Below the pieces are notes generated by a model. The model saw only the letters and a program-made list of their open reading frames with translations, was not told where the DNA came from and did no database searches. Below are positions 34,917 through 46,150 of a stretch of DNA of 64,000 nt, in pieces. The position numbers and the translations under genes are program-made. The stretch lies in assembly GCA_947095585.1 (NCBI GenBank), contig OX352763.1, forward strand, positions 35,948,010 through 36,012,009, in the 5' to 3' direction. The stretch comes from Nephrocerus scutellatus (taxonomy: Eukaryota; Arthropoda; Insecta; Diptera; Pipunculidae). Every line of letters begins with the position of its first letter. The stretch's first letter is position 1.

Positions 34917-35600
34917 CCTATTTTAAATTTCTGAGGTCCCGCGCGTGACGCGTGTCGCGAATTTTTTTCGACTTCTTTGAGGACCTTTTTAACCAACTTT
35001 CACACGACATAGAGAGCTGAAATTTTGTCAGCAAAACAGTCTCATGATTGTTTCTGAGATCCCGCATGTGGCGCATGTCGCGAGTTTTTTCGACTTCTTT
35101 GAGAATCCTTTAAACAGACTTTCACACAACCTAGGTAGCTGAAATTTAGTGTGCAACTCAGTCTTATGGCCATTTCTGAAGATCCCGCGCGTGACGCGTG
35201 TTGCGAGTGTTTTTCGACTTTTTTGAGGATCCTTTAAACAGACTTTCACATGGCCAAGAGAGCTGAAATTTTGTGAGCAACTCAGTCTCATGGCCATTAC
35301 TGAGGTCCCGCGTGTGACGCGTGTCGCCAGTGTTTTTCGACTTCTTTGAAGACCTTTTTAATGAACTTTCACACGACCTAGAGAACTGAAATTTTGTGAG
35401 CAACTCAGTCTCATGACTATTTCTGAGATCCCCGCGTTTGACACCTATCGGCAGTTTTCTTTTCGGTTTTTTTGATGAACTTTTTAACGAACTTTCACAC
35501 GATCCAGAGAGCTGAATGGTCTTATTGGTCTTATTTTTCACAGATCCCGCGAGTGACACGTGGCGCGTTTTACGTTTGACACGTGTGACGCGTGTATAAG
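34917..35600 (-). repeat. Repeat family A, tandem array of five units
   Basis: Units of about 120-127 bp each carry 'cccgcgcgtgacgcgtgtcg', 'tttttcgacttctttgag.a', 'ctttcacacgacctagagag' and 'ctgaaattttgtgagcaact'. They start near 34935, 35054, 35182, 35303 and 35429. Long minus-strand frames (89 and 131 codons) are periodic translations of the unit, not genes. Confidence 0.9.
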
Positions 35601-37184
35601 TGGATATTATCTCAAAACGAAAATTTATACTTATATCGATAGGCAGATTAGTTGTAGTTGTAGATTGGCAATATTTTTATACCAGGACATGTTTTCATCT
35701 CATCTCACACTTGCCTCAAAAACGCCTTTTGGAAATGTACACTGTGCACCGTTACATTAATAATTTCGGTGGTAACACCATCGCCACAAAACGACTGATG
35801 ACACGCAACATTGCGTTTTTCCTCGTCTTGAGTTGTTGTACTTGAAAGGATTTTTGGGTAAACACCAGAAAAAAGGTTTTGTGTTGGTAATTGTTGTTGT
35901 TCTTAATTAACCGTGTATACCTCAATTGTTAACATGCCTTAGTAGCATTGATTTTGTTGGAATTATAATGTGGTAGCAACAAAATTTCTCCGATGAAAGA
36001 TGAGGAAATAATTTGTAGAGGCGTCAACACTTTTCTTGAGAACTCCCATTTTGTTTGAATTACTTATTTGGCGCGCAATTAAGAAATTGTGTCGTTGGTA
36101 ATTGTGGTATTTGTTGCATGGTAATAATTTTTAATAATAATTATTATTATTATTATGTTTGTTTTGATTTAGTTTAATACTTTTTACGTTTAACACCAAA
36201 TGTTTTTCTTTCTTCATTTCATTTCGAGTTTTATCCTCCTAGCTCGTATTTCATCGATGCTTGGACAAAAGCATTTTGGTCGGGGGTTTAAAAGAATGGG
36301 CGGACACGTTGATTTACGACAGTATCTAAGTATCGCCCACTGCAAATGTAAAATGAAAATGAAAATGATTATGCGTCTGTCCGTCCGTCTGTCAGTTATA
36401 TGCGTTTGGTTTGGTGCTGCGATGGCATTGGTGTCTGCTCTAGAAACGACGAGGAAGAGAAAGAGTTTTTTTTGTTGTTGTTATTAAGTGGCATTTATAT
36501 TATGGCCTTCATATCAAAGAATTTGCATTTGAGAAATTTCCAATTGCTTTCCTGTGATTTAAAATCCTTCGTCCTTTCGCTTTACGTAACGAAATGTGGG
36601 CGTTTGTTTTCGATTCGTCGGCGATTGTATTATAGGTAGAGTTATACGTAATTTATGTCTCATATGCCTTACAAGGATCTTCTTGTTCTTATCCTTTGCC
36701 GTTGGGTGGTTGAAAGGATGTAGGCCTTTTAAAAATACATTCGACCGAATTATTTCGCTTTTGACTGATGAGGCTTAACACAAAGCAGACGACTTTGACT
36801 TAAAATAAACATTCGGAAAATGAAAACAAAAACATCAGAAAATCGTAACGAATATATGCAATACATCAATATAATTGAATGTTAGCCGTGAGTCAGTCCC
36901 CCTACCCATTGTCGATTTACTCGGTGGTCGCTTATGTTAGTTACTTCATCCAGGAAAGATTACAAAGCAAACACCACATGAATTTACTCAACTTCAGCAG
37001 GAAAATTGGATATTTGATCATCATGATGCTGGAAATAACATTGCTTTAACTAAATTTTACCAACAGGAATTAATTTACGATACATAACTTAATGCAATGA
37101 GTTACGAGTATGACAAGGCCGTTAAAGGTGCACGGTGGCCATATGAGGGCTGTGGTTAAATAGCCCTGTTAGGGATTTGCTTTT
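35601..37184. other. AT-rich sequence without recognised gene
   Basis: A short (ATT)n patch lies near 36128-36156. No element end or protein family was recognised. Confidence 0.5.
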
Positions 37185-37560
37185 TTTTTTTTTATTTATT
37201 TCTCGACATTATTAGTCTTCTTATAGCTCGATACATTTCCAGCGATATTTCAAGCCATCCAAACAGTATGATTAGACGAACTCAGCAAAAAAGGCTTTTT
37301 GCCGCGACGACGTCCTCTTTCGATGTGAACCGCTCCCCGCCAATCCATTTTTTCATATTTTGTGACAAAAAGACGTCGCAGGGTGCCACAGGAGTCACAA
37401 AACGCCGCAGAAACTTTTTCGGATTGCGCTTTAAATGTCCAAACTGTGGTCGTTCGATTCGGTTTTTGTTCTACTGTGAGAAAAAGCGGCACCCATCTCA
37501 ACGAAGATGTTCTTATGCCAAATTTTTCGTAAAGGATATTTTTCACGCAATGAGATATTG
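37185..37560 (-). mobile_element. Internally deleted mariner transposase remnant
   Basis: Reading leftward: L-R-W-V-P-L-F-L-T-V-E-Q-K-P-N-R (the linker of mariner transposases), K-R-N-P-K-K-F-L-R-R-F-V-T. There is then a jump, without the first two catalytic blocks, to K-K-W-I-G-G-E-R-F-T-S-K-E-D-V-V-A-A. Last is a decayed W-K-C-I-E-L end near 37225. The F-L-R-R-F-V-T to W-I-G-G junction is an internal deletion of the catalytic core. No inverted repeats were found. Confidence 0.75.
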
Positions 37561-38239
37561 AGATATCCCGATCAGTGAAAAGCTGTGAACTGTGAACTGT
37601 GAAATGAAAAATAAAATATCAATTCAGTTTTTACAGAAATTTTTCATTTTCCCGATCTCCACGCCACGCTTGAATTCATTGAACCAATATCTTATATGGT
37701 AGTCATCGAAGGTGCGTGGTTCTTATAAACGGCATTCAACTTTACTTTAATTTCATCATTCTTCCCATTCAAAAAAGGAATCGAATTACTGACCGATAAT
37801 GCAAACAAACAGAAACTTTTGTGACATGCAACTGCTTTCAAAACAAAACTTCTTTATAAAGCTGTTAGAAAATTAGACAAGTGTCGTTCGATAGATGACG
37901 ATGGTATACAGATTTGGAGATATCGCTTGTATTTTGGAGAATGAAGTGTACTCGTGCTGTCAGTCGGCGGTACAGTGTTATTGCACATCCTTCCTAATCT
38001 ATTTAGGAATGACGAAGAAGTTACAGTTATTATAAATTCGGATCCAGGACTAGGTCATAACTTTACAATAGGGAGCTACATACATATTACACCGAAACAC
38101 TATTTAGAAGATCCAGACACTTGACTTCTTTTATCGATGTTTGGTGCCAAGACGCGGTCGGCCAACAGCAGCATAGGGGGAATAACACAAAATGCATAAG
38201 AAATGCAATTGGCCGTAACTATCTCTGACTGATGGAAGT

Positions 38240-38605
38240 GCGATGAAACCTCCACTTCATGGCCGCCGAAGAGACTAGAAACACGCTGTTCTATCAAAGA
38301 ATCCGCGGTATGACGCAATTTACACCGCGTTGCACATACTGCAAAGACAAAGATGGTAATCTGATCGTCGATCTCAAAGGGATCTTAGAGCGATGGGAAG
38401 AACACTTTCATGAGTTGCTTAATGGCAAGAAAACTGAGGAAATATAGGCTCCATGCTCAAAAATAATAAGGCCCCGTGATCAGATGGTATCCCAGCGGAG
38501 CTTATTAAAACAGGACACCCTGCAATACACCAAGCAATTCATGAACCAATAGTGCAAGTTTGGGAGGAAGAAGCCATGCCAGAAGACTGGCGACTGGCAT
38601 GATTA
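38240..38605 (+). mobile_element. RTE/BovB-like retrotransposon fragment, pre-RT to RT start
   Basis: The frame at 38259-38447 reads Y-Q-R-I-R-G-M-T, C-K-D-K-D-G-N-L-I-V-D and L-E-R-W-E-E-H-F-H-E-L-L-N-G, the usual linker before RT. After a frameshift come G-I-P-A-E-L-I-K-T-G and V-W-E-E-E-A-M-P-E-D-W-R-L-A. The same motif at 34870 shows this is the same family. It stops where a family B repeat begins. Confidence 0.8.
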
Positions 38606-38619
38606 TTAGAAGAAAAATG

Positions 38620-38795
38620 TCTGTGGGAGCCCCCTGACCCCGCGGCCCGATCACTACGAAATTTTAATAGAAAGTATTGTGACCGAAAATACACATGTGT
38701 GCAAAGTTTCAATAAAATCGGATTTTGAGAAACGGGTTAAAAATTGATAAGAAGATTCGACCATACCACGAAGTCTATATATAGAGAATTAAAAT
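38620..38795 (-). repeat. Repeat family B copy (minus orientation)
   Basis: The complement reads 'cttcgtggtatggtcgaatc', 'tttttaacccgtttctcaaa', 'atccgattttattgaaac', 'cacatgtgtattttcgg', 'gatcgggccgcggggtcag'. It interrupts the retrotransposon fragment to its left. Confidence 0.75.
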
Positions 38796-38830
38796 AAAAT
38801 TAAACCTCTATACTTCTATCTGTGGGCATG

Positions 38831-39121
38831 TTTTATTTTGATGTCGGAGTAATCGGAGAGATAATTTCACTTGTCAAAATTCAGATATGCGTTTTTTTTG
38901 TTATTCTTCGAGAAAAATTTTTTTACACTCCTATAATTCTCGGATATGATCTTTTTATTCTGAAAAAATATACAGAATGTTTTTTGACAGCTGTCATTTC
39001 ATGACATTTCGACTACCATGGAACATTCAGGTTTTTTTGATCTGACAGATCTTATCAGAGAAAAAAATTATCGGATTTATGGGATATGTATTTTCTATTT
39101 GCTCTCCGATTTCTCCGACAT
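38831..39121. mobile_element. Probable MITE with 19-20-bp inverted repeats
   Basis: 'atgtcggagtaatcggagag' at 38841-38860 is mirrored by the complement of 39102-39121, 'atgtcggagaaatcggagag'. Inner segments ('tataattctcggatatgat' and 'agaaaaaaattatcggattt') also pair partly, so the whole ~290 bp can fold back. There is no coding capacity. The target duplication is unclear. Confidence 0.6.
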
Positions 39122-39164
39122 AAAACAAGTAAATGTATAAAAACTTTGTTTTTCGGGTACAAAC

Positions 39165-39560
39165 TTTTATATATAGATTGAAACACGCCACTCAGTCGTT
39201 TATTATTTGGTAATAATCGCCAAAATATCTGTTTTTGAGGTCGGTGCTATTTCAAAGAATTTTCTTTTTTCCACGCTTCACACGCGCCACACACAACACG
39301 CGTAAAAAGTGGGATATCAAAACAGGCTCCTGACATTGAACCGCTCACAAAATTTCAGCCCTCTAGTTCGTGCGAAAGGTGGTTAAAAAAGAGCACGAGA
39401 AAATGGCGCGATTTTAAACCATCACACGTTTCACACGCGAAACGTGACACGCGTCATACGTGAAATATAAAAAATGCTATTTTCAACTTTCAGCTCTCTA
39501 GGTCGTGTTAAAGGTGGTTAAAAATGACCTCAATAGGGTCGAAAATACAGACAAAAATGG
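39165..39560 (-). repeat. Repeat family A copy, inverted relative to 1-430
   Basis: The complement follows 1-430 almost throughout: 'gtgttgtgtgtggcgcgtgt', 'ctagagggctgaaattttgt', 'accacctttcgcacgaact', 'gcgccattttctcgtgctc', ending in the shared 'cgtttattatttggtaataa' (seen directly here on +). The homology covers some 390 bp. Confidence 0.85.
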
Positions 39561-40957
39561 GTCAAGTCAAGTTAAATAAAAGTTTTCAAAAACACGCCCT
39601 ATGTATGGGTTTTTTTTATGTACGAAGAAAACAAAGAAACTTTTTATCAAATGGAGTCAAATGCAGGCAATTAACTACATACTACTTTATGTAACAGGTT
39701 ATAGTACGAGGGCGGGAAAATTGGTCGTCATCGAGATGGGTTGGATGCGGTTTGTCGGTTTCGGATGTCTGCTGAGCTAGTTCTCAAAAGAGAGCTCGCA
39801 ACTGCCGGTCGGAGAGAAAAAGGGACTGTGTCGGTGCTTATATCCCACACCGCTTACCGCAAACCACTCGCCTAGGCATTGTAAGCAAGGTGTTAGCGGT
39901 AGACACTGACTGAAATTGTCGTCTAATGTGAAAATTTATTTGTTCTGTATAACAGAACACGACCACCTCGTCAGTTGGCTTAAAAGTTACTGGTCTTATT
40001 TGTAAAACTTCGCCCCTGCAGCGCAATTTCGTTCGGAAACGGGTAGTGAAATGGTGAGAATTAAAGTTCAAAGAAGTGGTAAATGCATGTTAGATTGACG
40101 GGATTGATATGTTCTCCAAAAGACACAAACAGAAAAATATAGAAGTGTGTATTGTACACCATCTACGAATACGAAAGTTTCTACTTTCTACTCACATTTT
40201 CCGAACAAAATCGCACAAAACCGAATTTCCCAAACTAATTGGGAATTTTATTGCCCCCTCATAAAATTATCACATATGTCACCAGTTGCGGTCTTACACA
40301 TGTTTGTTTGTGTGTCAATTGAATGTATGACGTCTGAGGAGGGGATTGTGTACAGTGTACATTCGCCGGGGAATTACATGTGATCGGTTGTGTTCTGATT
40401 GTTCCCAGTCGATGGAATTTCGCTTACGCTCGGTAACGCTCGGTGTATTATGAAATATACCCAAAATGCTGAGTATCTGGATACCTGCGTTCCATCAATG
40501 GCGGACAAGTAATTTTCGAGGTTATCGCATCCTTAAGAGCTTTTTGGGGTGATGGTGGTTCACACTGGCTTTGAGATAGCTCCGAGAGAAAAACACACAG
40601 GCTGCCAAATCAAATAAATTTTGTTGCTTTTGAAGAGAACCGACACTTTAAAAACATCCCCTATATGAATTTCTATAAAAGGTTGTTGTTCCTCCCACAG
40701 GCAGATGAGGTCTGATTTAATCCAACCCCTTCTGCTGCAGTAGAATCATTTTGTTTTGTTCGTTTTGTTCAATTTTTGTTTTCCTTTCTTATGCATTTAA
40801 TTAATTTTGATCTGAGGCTTAATTATAAATTATTCTTAAAGAAGACCAAATACAGGGCAGCTCCTAGCAAAATTCAAAAAAGTTTACATTTTATTATAAA
40901 ATAAATTTTCTCAACACAGAATAATTTTCATTGTTCCTTGTTTTAGACCTCTGCTGC
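39561..40957. other. Sequence without recognised gene
   Basis: 'tacgagggcggg' near 39709 resembles a mariner terminus but has no partner. Open frames (78 codons or fewer) match nothing I know. Confidence 0.45.
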
Positions 40958-41308
40958 TTACAATGCGTCCCGGAAAAAAGGCCGCTGTGTGAGAATGCGA
41001 TTTTGTTGCACAATCAAATTCTTTATTTGTTTGAGAGTTCGCCCCATCCTTCTAATATTATCGTAGTGGTTTCTTTTTCTTAAACGGCGAAGAAATCTTT
41101 GCCGCCGACGTCTTCGTCGTCTACTTTGTCTACGAAATGTTTCGCAGACTCCATTTCTAACTTGATACTCAGCGTCATCATTATGTTGGTTTGGGGTAAC
41201 TAATTCCAAATGTTCACTATCGTTAGGCAAAAGATTGACATCTAATGCACTGTTATGATCATTTACAACTTGCGCATTTTTATGCTTTATTGTCTCTGGG
41301 ACACACAT
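40958..41308 (-). CDS. Arg-rich orphan protein, 116 residues, function unknown
   Basis: An uninterrupted minus-strand frame runs from ATG at 41308 to a TAA at 40958. The N-terminal ~50 residues are acidic/polar (N-x-x-P-N-D-S-E-H-L-E-L-V-T-P-N). A basic run follows at residues ~60-78 (R-R-Q-S-R-R-R-R-R-R-R-Q-R-F-L-R-R), resembling a nucleic-acid-binding or nuclear-targeting segment. Last is an amphipathic C-terminus (R-T-L-K-Q-I-K-N-L-I-V-Q-Q-N-R-I-L-T) that could be a short helix. That ending recalls the tails of small Myb/MADF-like proteins carried by some DNA transposons, but no such domain is visible. It is the only non-repeat ORF of this size here with mixed, protein-like composition. 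It may be a lone exon, a transposon accessory ORF or chance. No recognised element end flanks it. Confidence 0.45.
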   Translation of the reverse strand: MCVPETIKHKNAQVVNDHNSALDVNLLPNDSEHLELVTPNQHNDDAEYQVRNGVCETFRRQSRRRRRRRQRFLRRLRKRNHYDNIRRMGRTLKQIKNLIVQQNRILTQRPFFRDAL

Positions 41309-41628
41309 AATAAATTTTTTATTTCAAACAAAAACAAATAATGAAAAATACAAATTAAATTTCTGACTTTGTTGCTTTGATCATTCGAATGATCATAAGT
41401 GCGATAGCTTGAAAGCTTGAAGTGAAACAGTAGATAGAATATTTGATGAGAGCGACTAGTAAAGTGGCAAAGACAAATAGCAGCAAAATGAGGAATTGAG
41501 TGCCATGGTCTAATAACAAATGCTGTCGAGGGGAAAACGGGGGTTTAAAATTAAGTATCGGTCTTAAGCCTTAGAAGGTACAAAAAGGCCATCGAAGAAG
41601 CCAAGCGACGCTCTTGGATGGACTTCTG

Positions 41629-41894
41629 TCAATCAATTGAAACTACCATGGAGTCTGCTAGAATTTGCAAGATTCTGGCGAAAGAGAGAACCCATCTGAC
41701 CGACTTCCATTAAGAAAGCTGACGGTGGCTGGACGGCATCTGCGGCAGAATCCCTGGATCTTCAATCAATTGAAATTACCAAGGAGTCTGCTAGAATTTG
41801 CAAGATTATGGCAAAAGGGAGAACCCACCTGACCGACTTCCATCAAGAAAGCTGACGGTGGCTGGACGGCATCTGCGGCAGAATCCCTGGATAC
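41629..41894 (+). repeat. 133-bp tandem duplication inside the retrotransposon
   Basis: 'caatcaattgaaa.taccat/ag' starts at 41630 and again at 41763. The following bases, through 'ggacggcatctgcggcagaa' and 'tccctgga', are repeated with few differences. 133 is not a multiple of three, so the duplication shifts the reading frame. Confidence 0.9.
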
Positions 41895-42736
41895 ATTTCC
41901 CCACCAGCAGCTATCAATGCAGATAACATGGATAGGTTTCATGCTGAGCAGCTGGTCTCTCGTGATAACATCATAACCTGGGAAAAGGTTTCCTTGGCTT
42001 TAAGAAGTTTTTCGGCCTATAAGTCTCGGCATACAGCCGATTATGCTACACATGTCGCTGGAGCTGTCAACTTCCTGGCTAATGAAGATTCTTAAAAGCT
42101 GTCTCCTACTCAATTATGTCCCCCGAAGCTGGAGAGGAGTTCGGGTGGTTTTCATACCCAAAGCAGGCAGAAGCAAAGGATTTTAGGCCTCTAACTCTCT
42201 TGTCGTTCTTTCTAAAGCGAATTCTAGATCATCATATCAGGTAACGATTTGAAGTCACACAAGCATCGATATCTTAACACGCATATCTCAAGTGAAGGTC
42301 CATAGAGACTGCCATCCATGAGCTAGTGCGAACTATTAAGCACACCATCAACTACAAGCAGTTTACCTTAGCCACCTTTTTAGATATAGAAGGGGCTTTC
42401 AACAACATCCACATTGACGCCATTAAGGAAGCTCTGACCCAGTCAGGAGTGTAATTCTTCCTTACGCAATGGATCATATCCACGCTCGGCAACAGGATTA
42501 TACATGCCAGTCTTGGCAGCTGTAATATTACCAAACGAGTCAAGAGAGACACCCCCCAAGGAGGCGTCATCTCTCAATTACTGTGGTGGCTGATGGTAAT
42601 TAACGAAATGCTAATAAAACTTGAAGAGGATAGGACGAAGGTCCTATCGTTATGACGTGGTGATACTCGTATCAGGTCAGTACCTTTCCGTGATCAGTGA
42701 AGTCATGGAGATGGCCCTGGGTAAAGTCAGCTCGCT

Positions 42737-43093
42737 TCTTCTACCAGCGGTGCTCAAGACAAAAAGCCAGCTGCATGCCACCTCTCCTTGAATTCAACCG
42801 CAATACTAGTGGCGCTCTAAATGCTCATCAGTTTACCCTCAAGCCCATCTTCGGACGTACAATTAAGTTCCGGGATTCGTTCTTTAGCCGTACAACACAA
42901 CACGTATGCGGAATGCTCTGCCAAGCTCTGTCTTCCCACATCACTATGATGCACAGGCATTCAAAACACAAGCTCATAGACATCTCCTCTTTTCTCCTCC
43001 TTTTCCTTAACTCCCACGCTATGCTAAGCATATAGCCGAGCATTATAAGGGTGCGAACCCCTTTAAGCGTGCGCCATATATAAAAAAAAAAAC
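42737..43093 (+). mobile_element. 3' end of a jockey-like element inserted in the RT of another LINE
   Basis: It matches the last ~190 bp of the 19925-21622 element: 'tcttcggacgtacaattaag', F-R-D-S-F-F-S-R-T, then in the alternate frame a W-N-A-L-P-S-S-V-F-P-H-type block and 'catagacatctcctcttttc'. It ends in a run of A at 43082-43092. The host RT frame resumes immediately after at 'agctgtggccttgtagtcaa'. Only about 350 bp was copied. Confidence 0.85.
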
Positions 43094-44495
43094 AAGCTGT
43101 GGCCTTGTAGTCAACCCTGGAAAGACCGTAATGGTTTTGTTCACCACTAAATCCAAGATACCGGCCTTTATCATTCCAAAACTCAATGGGAAAAGTCTCA
43201 GCCTTACACCCAGCGCCAAATACCTCGAAGAGATCTTGGATAGGAAGCTTAGCTGCAAGACTAACATAGAGAATAGGGCTAAGAAAGCATGCGTGGGCCT
43301 CTATGCTTGCAGCAAAACCATCGGAAGGAAATAAGGTCTTCAACCAAAGATGGCTCTCTGGCTGTACACAGCTGTTGTACGGTCAATTCTCACCTATGGA
43401 TCGCTCGGTTCGGTGGCCAGCGATGAAGAAGAAGTATAACGCCACCAAACAGCGATCAGCCGCAGCAGGCATTACAGGAGCTCTACAGGCCCTTAACACC
43501 ATTTTGCACCTATTACCTCCTGACATATTTTTCAAGTTTGTTGCGCCGTGCAGTGCAGTACGACTCACAGAGTCTAGTTGGTTTGCTACTAGACCATACG
43601 GGCACTGCAATATACTGCAGACAGTACCTGAAGGCATGATATCATCATCTACTGATTACTGCATCCGTAAATTTAGATTCAACTCCCCGTTCTGCGTTAA
43701 GTTTGCTACCAGGGGAAGCTGGAAGGATAAGACAGTAACGAGGCAAAATGACGCAACAATATTCACTGACGGATCCAAGATGAAGAACGGAGTAGGTGCA
43801 GGTATCATTTCGGATGATCTAAATCTGTTAAGGTCGTTCAAGCTACCCAATTCGGCTAGCATCTTTCAGGCAGAGTTTCTAGCAATTAGGGAGGACTGTA
43901 GAGCTGTAGACTCAGAAACGCACAAATCGGAAGGGTTGGTATTTGTGTTGCTAGCCAATCTGCCATAAGGGCGAATTATGCGACCACAATAAACTCGAAA
44001 CTAGTACAACGGTGCCAAGAAGAATTGGCCTCGATCAGTCAATTCCTGGACATCACCTAGTATAGGTGGCGGGGGTACAGTAATATGAGAGGGCGGACGA
44101 ATTGACTAAGATGGGCGTCGCTATGGACACTGGCTCCATGGAGAAGATTAGCTGGCCAATGAGCTCAGTCAAGGAACAAATTCTCTCCTTCTTTAGTACT
44201 AAGTCACAACTCAGGTGGAGAAGTCTGCGCCATATCAAGATCAATATGGCCATCCTACAGCAAAAAGAAAAGCACCGAGTTGTTATCCAAGCCATGGAAT
44301 GATATTGCCAAAGTTGCGGCTATCAGCACTGGTGGAGTTGAGTATACCGCACAACAACTTCTGCAGAAGTTGCAAAGATCAACATGAGAAAAAAAAACTC
44401 TCATACACTTCCTCTGCAGTTGTCCGGCCCTAGCAGGGTCAAGAAACCGCATTATAGCTAATTGAGGACCAAACACAGCGTGGACCACCACTCTA

Positions 44496-44572
44496 CCTAC
44501 GTACCTACCTACCTACCACCTACCTACCTACCTACTTACCACCTACCTACCTACCTACCTACCTACCTATCT
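44496..44572 (+). repeat. (CTAC)n tetranucleotide microsatellite
   Basis: About 18 CTAC/CTAT units with a few CCAC interruptions, directly after the C-terminal Cys region of the retrotransposon. Tails of short simple repeats are known for some I-group elements. Confidence 0.92.
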
Positions 44573-45552
44573 ATCGACGTTGATCGACGGACACACTTTA
44601 TAGTAAAGGGACATTTTTGTTAGTAGACATTGGCATAAGTTTATTCCATTACCATAAAGCTGATTTCTTTGCAATTCTTAAGCGAATCAAGTGGTTGATT
44701 GTGGCGGCTGCACTTGACAAAAAGAAATGCCAGAAGTACAAAAAAACAGTAAGGTAGTGTTACATAATACAACTTGGACTTAATATTAATACAGACCCAA
44801 AGGAAGACTGAACGTAGCCAATTTCGCGTATAAATCAATGGAACAATTTCCATAGGACATGTTTTTATTTTCTGCGTATTTTGCAAAAATTCCTTACTTC
44901 CACCCGAAAGTGTATACCTACACGGTGTGGAATAAATTCTGTATTTTCTATGCGTTTTGTATTTCTATTGCGATACGACTTGAATTTCAGATTTATGGAG
45001 TTCACAGAGAAAGAGATGACAGTGTGGCATCCTTGATCCTTGAAAATACCAAAAGCTCACAATTTGACGATAATCTTTAGTGTATGTTGCTGATGATGAT
45101 GGCCTGTGTGGTGTTAAGCATACCAAATGATGATGATTGACGTTAAAGATGGCTCGCTTACGTCTTCCTCTCAAAGGAGTCATACATTTATGGTAATTCG
45201 GTACATATCTCTATGGATGGTTAAATTGCCTTCAATGCTGTTAACAGCGATATTACAATTAATGTGATTATTATCTCGAAATGTTAACCATCTTGCTGAC
45301 TGAATTGAGAATTGCATCCATTCGTTCCAAACGCTTAGGGTTGGTATTAAATCGTTTCAAATTGGATAGGATTATGTTATTTCAAGTGCCCAGCAAGCAG
45401 TATATTTGTCCTAAAATATTCTCAAGTAAGATTTTAAATCGATAGGCCAGACACCGGCTGTAGAGCCAAATATGATGATGAAGAAGATCTTAATAATTTA
45501 AGATGAGCTTTTGACATTCCGTTCCGTTTCGGTTTCTACTTTCGATCTGATC
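44573..45552. other. Sequence without recognised gene
   Basis: Short open frames only. Nothing resembling an element end or RNA gene was seen. Confidence 0.5.
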
Positions 45553-46150
45553 TTTTATTGCGAGCCCGAAGGCCGAAGCTAATAATCAGAGGACAAGAAA
45601 ATTTTTCTAGCGTACGTGTGTCGGGTTGTGGGGTTTTCGGGTTGTACGTTTGTCCGATTGTATACCGCGACTTCTACCAGTCAGAATTTGATGGGACTTG
45701 TTTTAAAACAATTAATAAGCGCTTGGCTTGCGATGAAGTGACGCGTGTCGCGCGTCGCGTGTGGCACGTGTAATTTTTTTTTAAATTACTTGTTTTAAAA
45801 CTTGGCTTGCGATGACGTGACGCGTGGACAAGAGGACAAGAAAATTTTTCTAGCGTACGTGTGTCGGGTTGTACGTTTGTCCGATTGTGTATCGCGAGTT
45901 CTACCAGTCAGAATGTAATGGGACCTGTTTTAAAACAATTGGTAAGCGTCTGGCTTGCGATGACGTGAAGCGCGTCGCGCGTCGCGTGTAGAGTGTGGCG
46001 CGTGTAATTTTTTTTTAAAACTTGGCTTGCGATGACGTGACGCGTGTCATGTGTTGCGCGTCGCGTGTGGCGCGTGTAATTTTTTTTTTTTTTTAAATAC
46101 TTGTTTTAAAACTTGACTTGCGATGACATGACGCGTGTCACGTGCAAACG
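45553..46150 (-). repeat. Repeat family D, rearranged with internal duplications
   Basis: It begins (on +) with the family end 'attgcgagcccgaaggccga', then 'gacttctaccagtcagaatt' and 'gggacttgttttaaaacaat', then the CpG cassette 'gacgcgtgtcgcgcgtcgcg' plus 'tgtggcacgtgtaattttt'. The middle portion recurs at about 45832-46010, and 'cttggcttgcgatgacgtga' plus the cassette recurs twice more (46020, 46110). ACGCGT and GCGCGTCGCG words are very dense for an AT-rich region. Confidence 0.85.

Larger units (their letters stand above)
41575..44475 (+). mobile_element. Non-LTR retrotransposon (I/Loa-type), RT through RNase H and Cys tail
   Basis: In order: a pre-RT block K-A-I-E-E-A-K-R-R-S-W-M-D-F-C; RT with F-K-P-type P-K-A-G-R, L-A-T-F-L-D-I-E-G-A-F-N-N-I and R-D-T-P-Q-G-G-V-I-S near 42550; G-L-V-V-N-P-G-K-T near 43100. 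RNase H then reads I-F-T-D-G-S-K-M-K-N-G-V-G-A-G and I-F-Q-A-E-F-L-A-I-R-E (221-codon frame 43303-43968). The tail is F-C-R-S-C-K-D-Q with a frameshifted F-L-C-S-C-P-A-L-A. The Y-A-D-D motif is destroyed near 42645. A jockey 3' end interrupts the RT at 42737-43093. It ends next to a CTAC microsatellite that may be its tail. Confidence 0.88.

Noticed and set aside
35028..35559. Long minus-strand reading frames (89 and 131 codons)
   Set aside because: They repeat the same peptide each ~120 bp because they translate a tandem array (family A).
39705..39730. 'tacgagggcggg' as a solo mariner terminus
   Set aside because: No partner terminus and no transposase sequence nearby.
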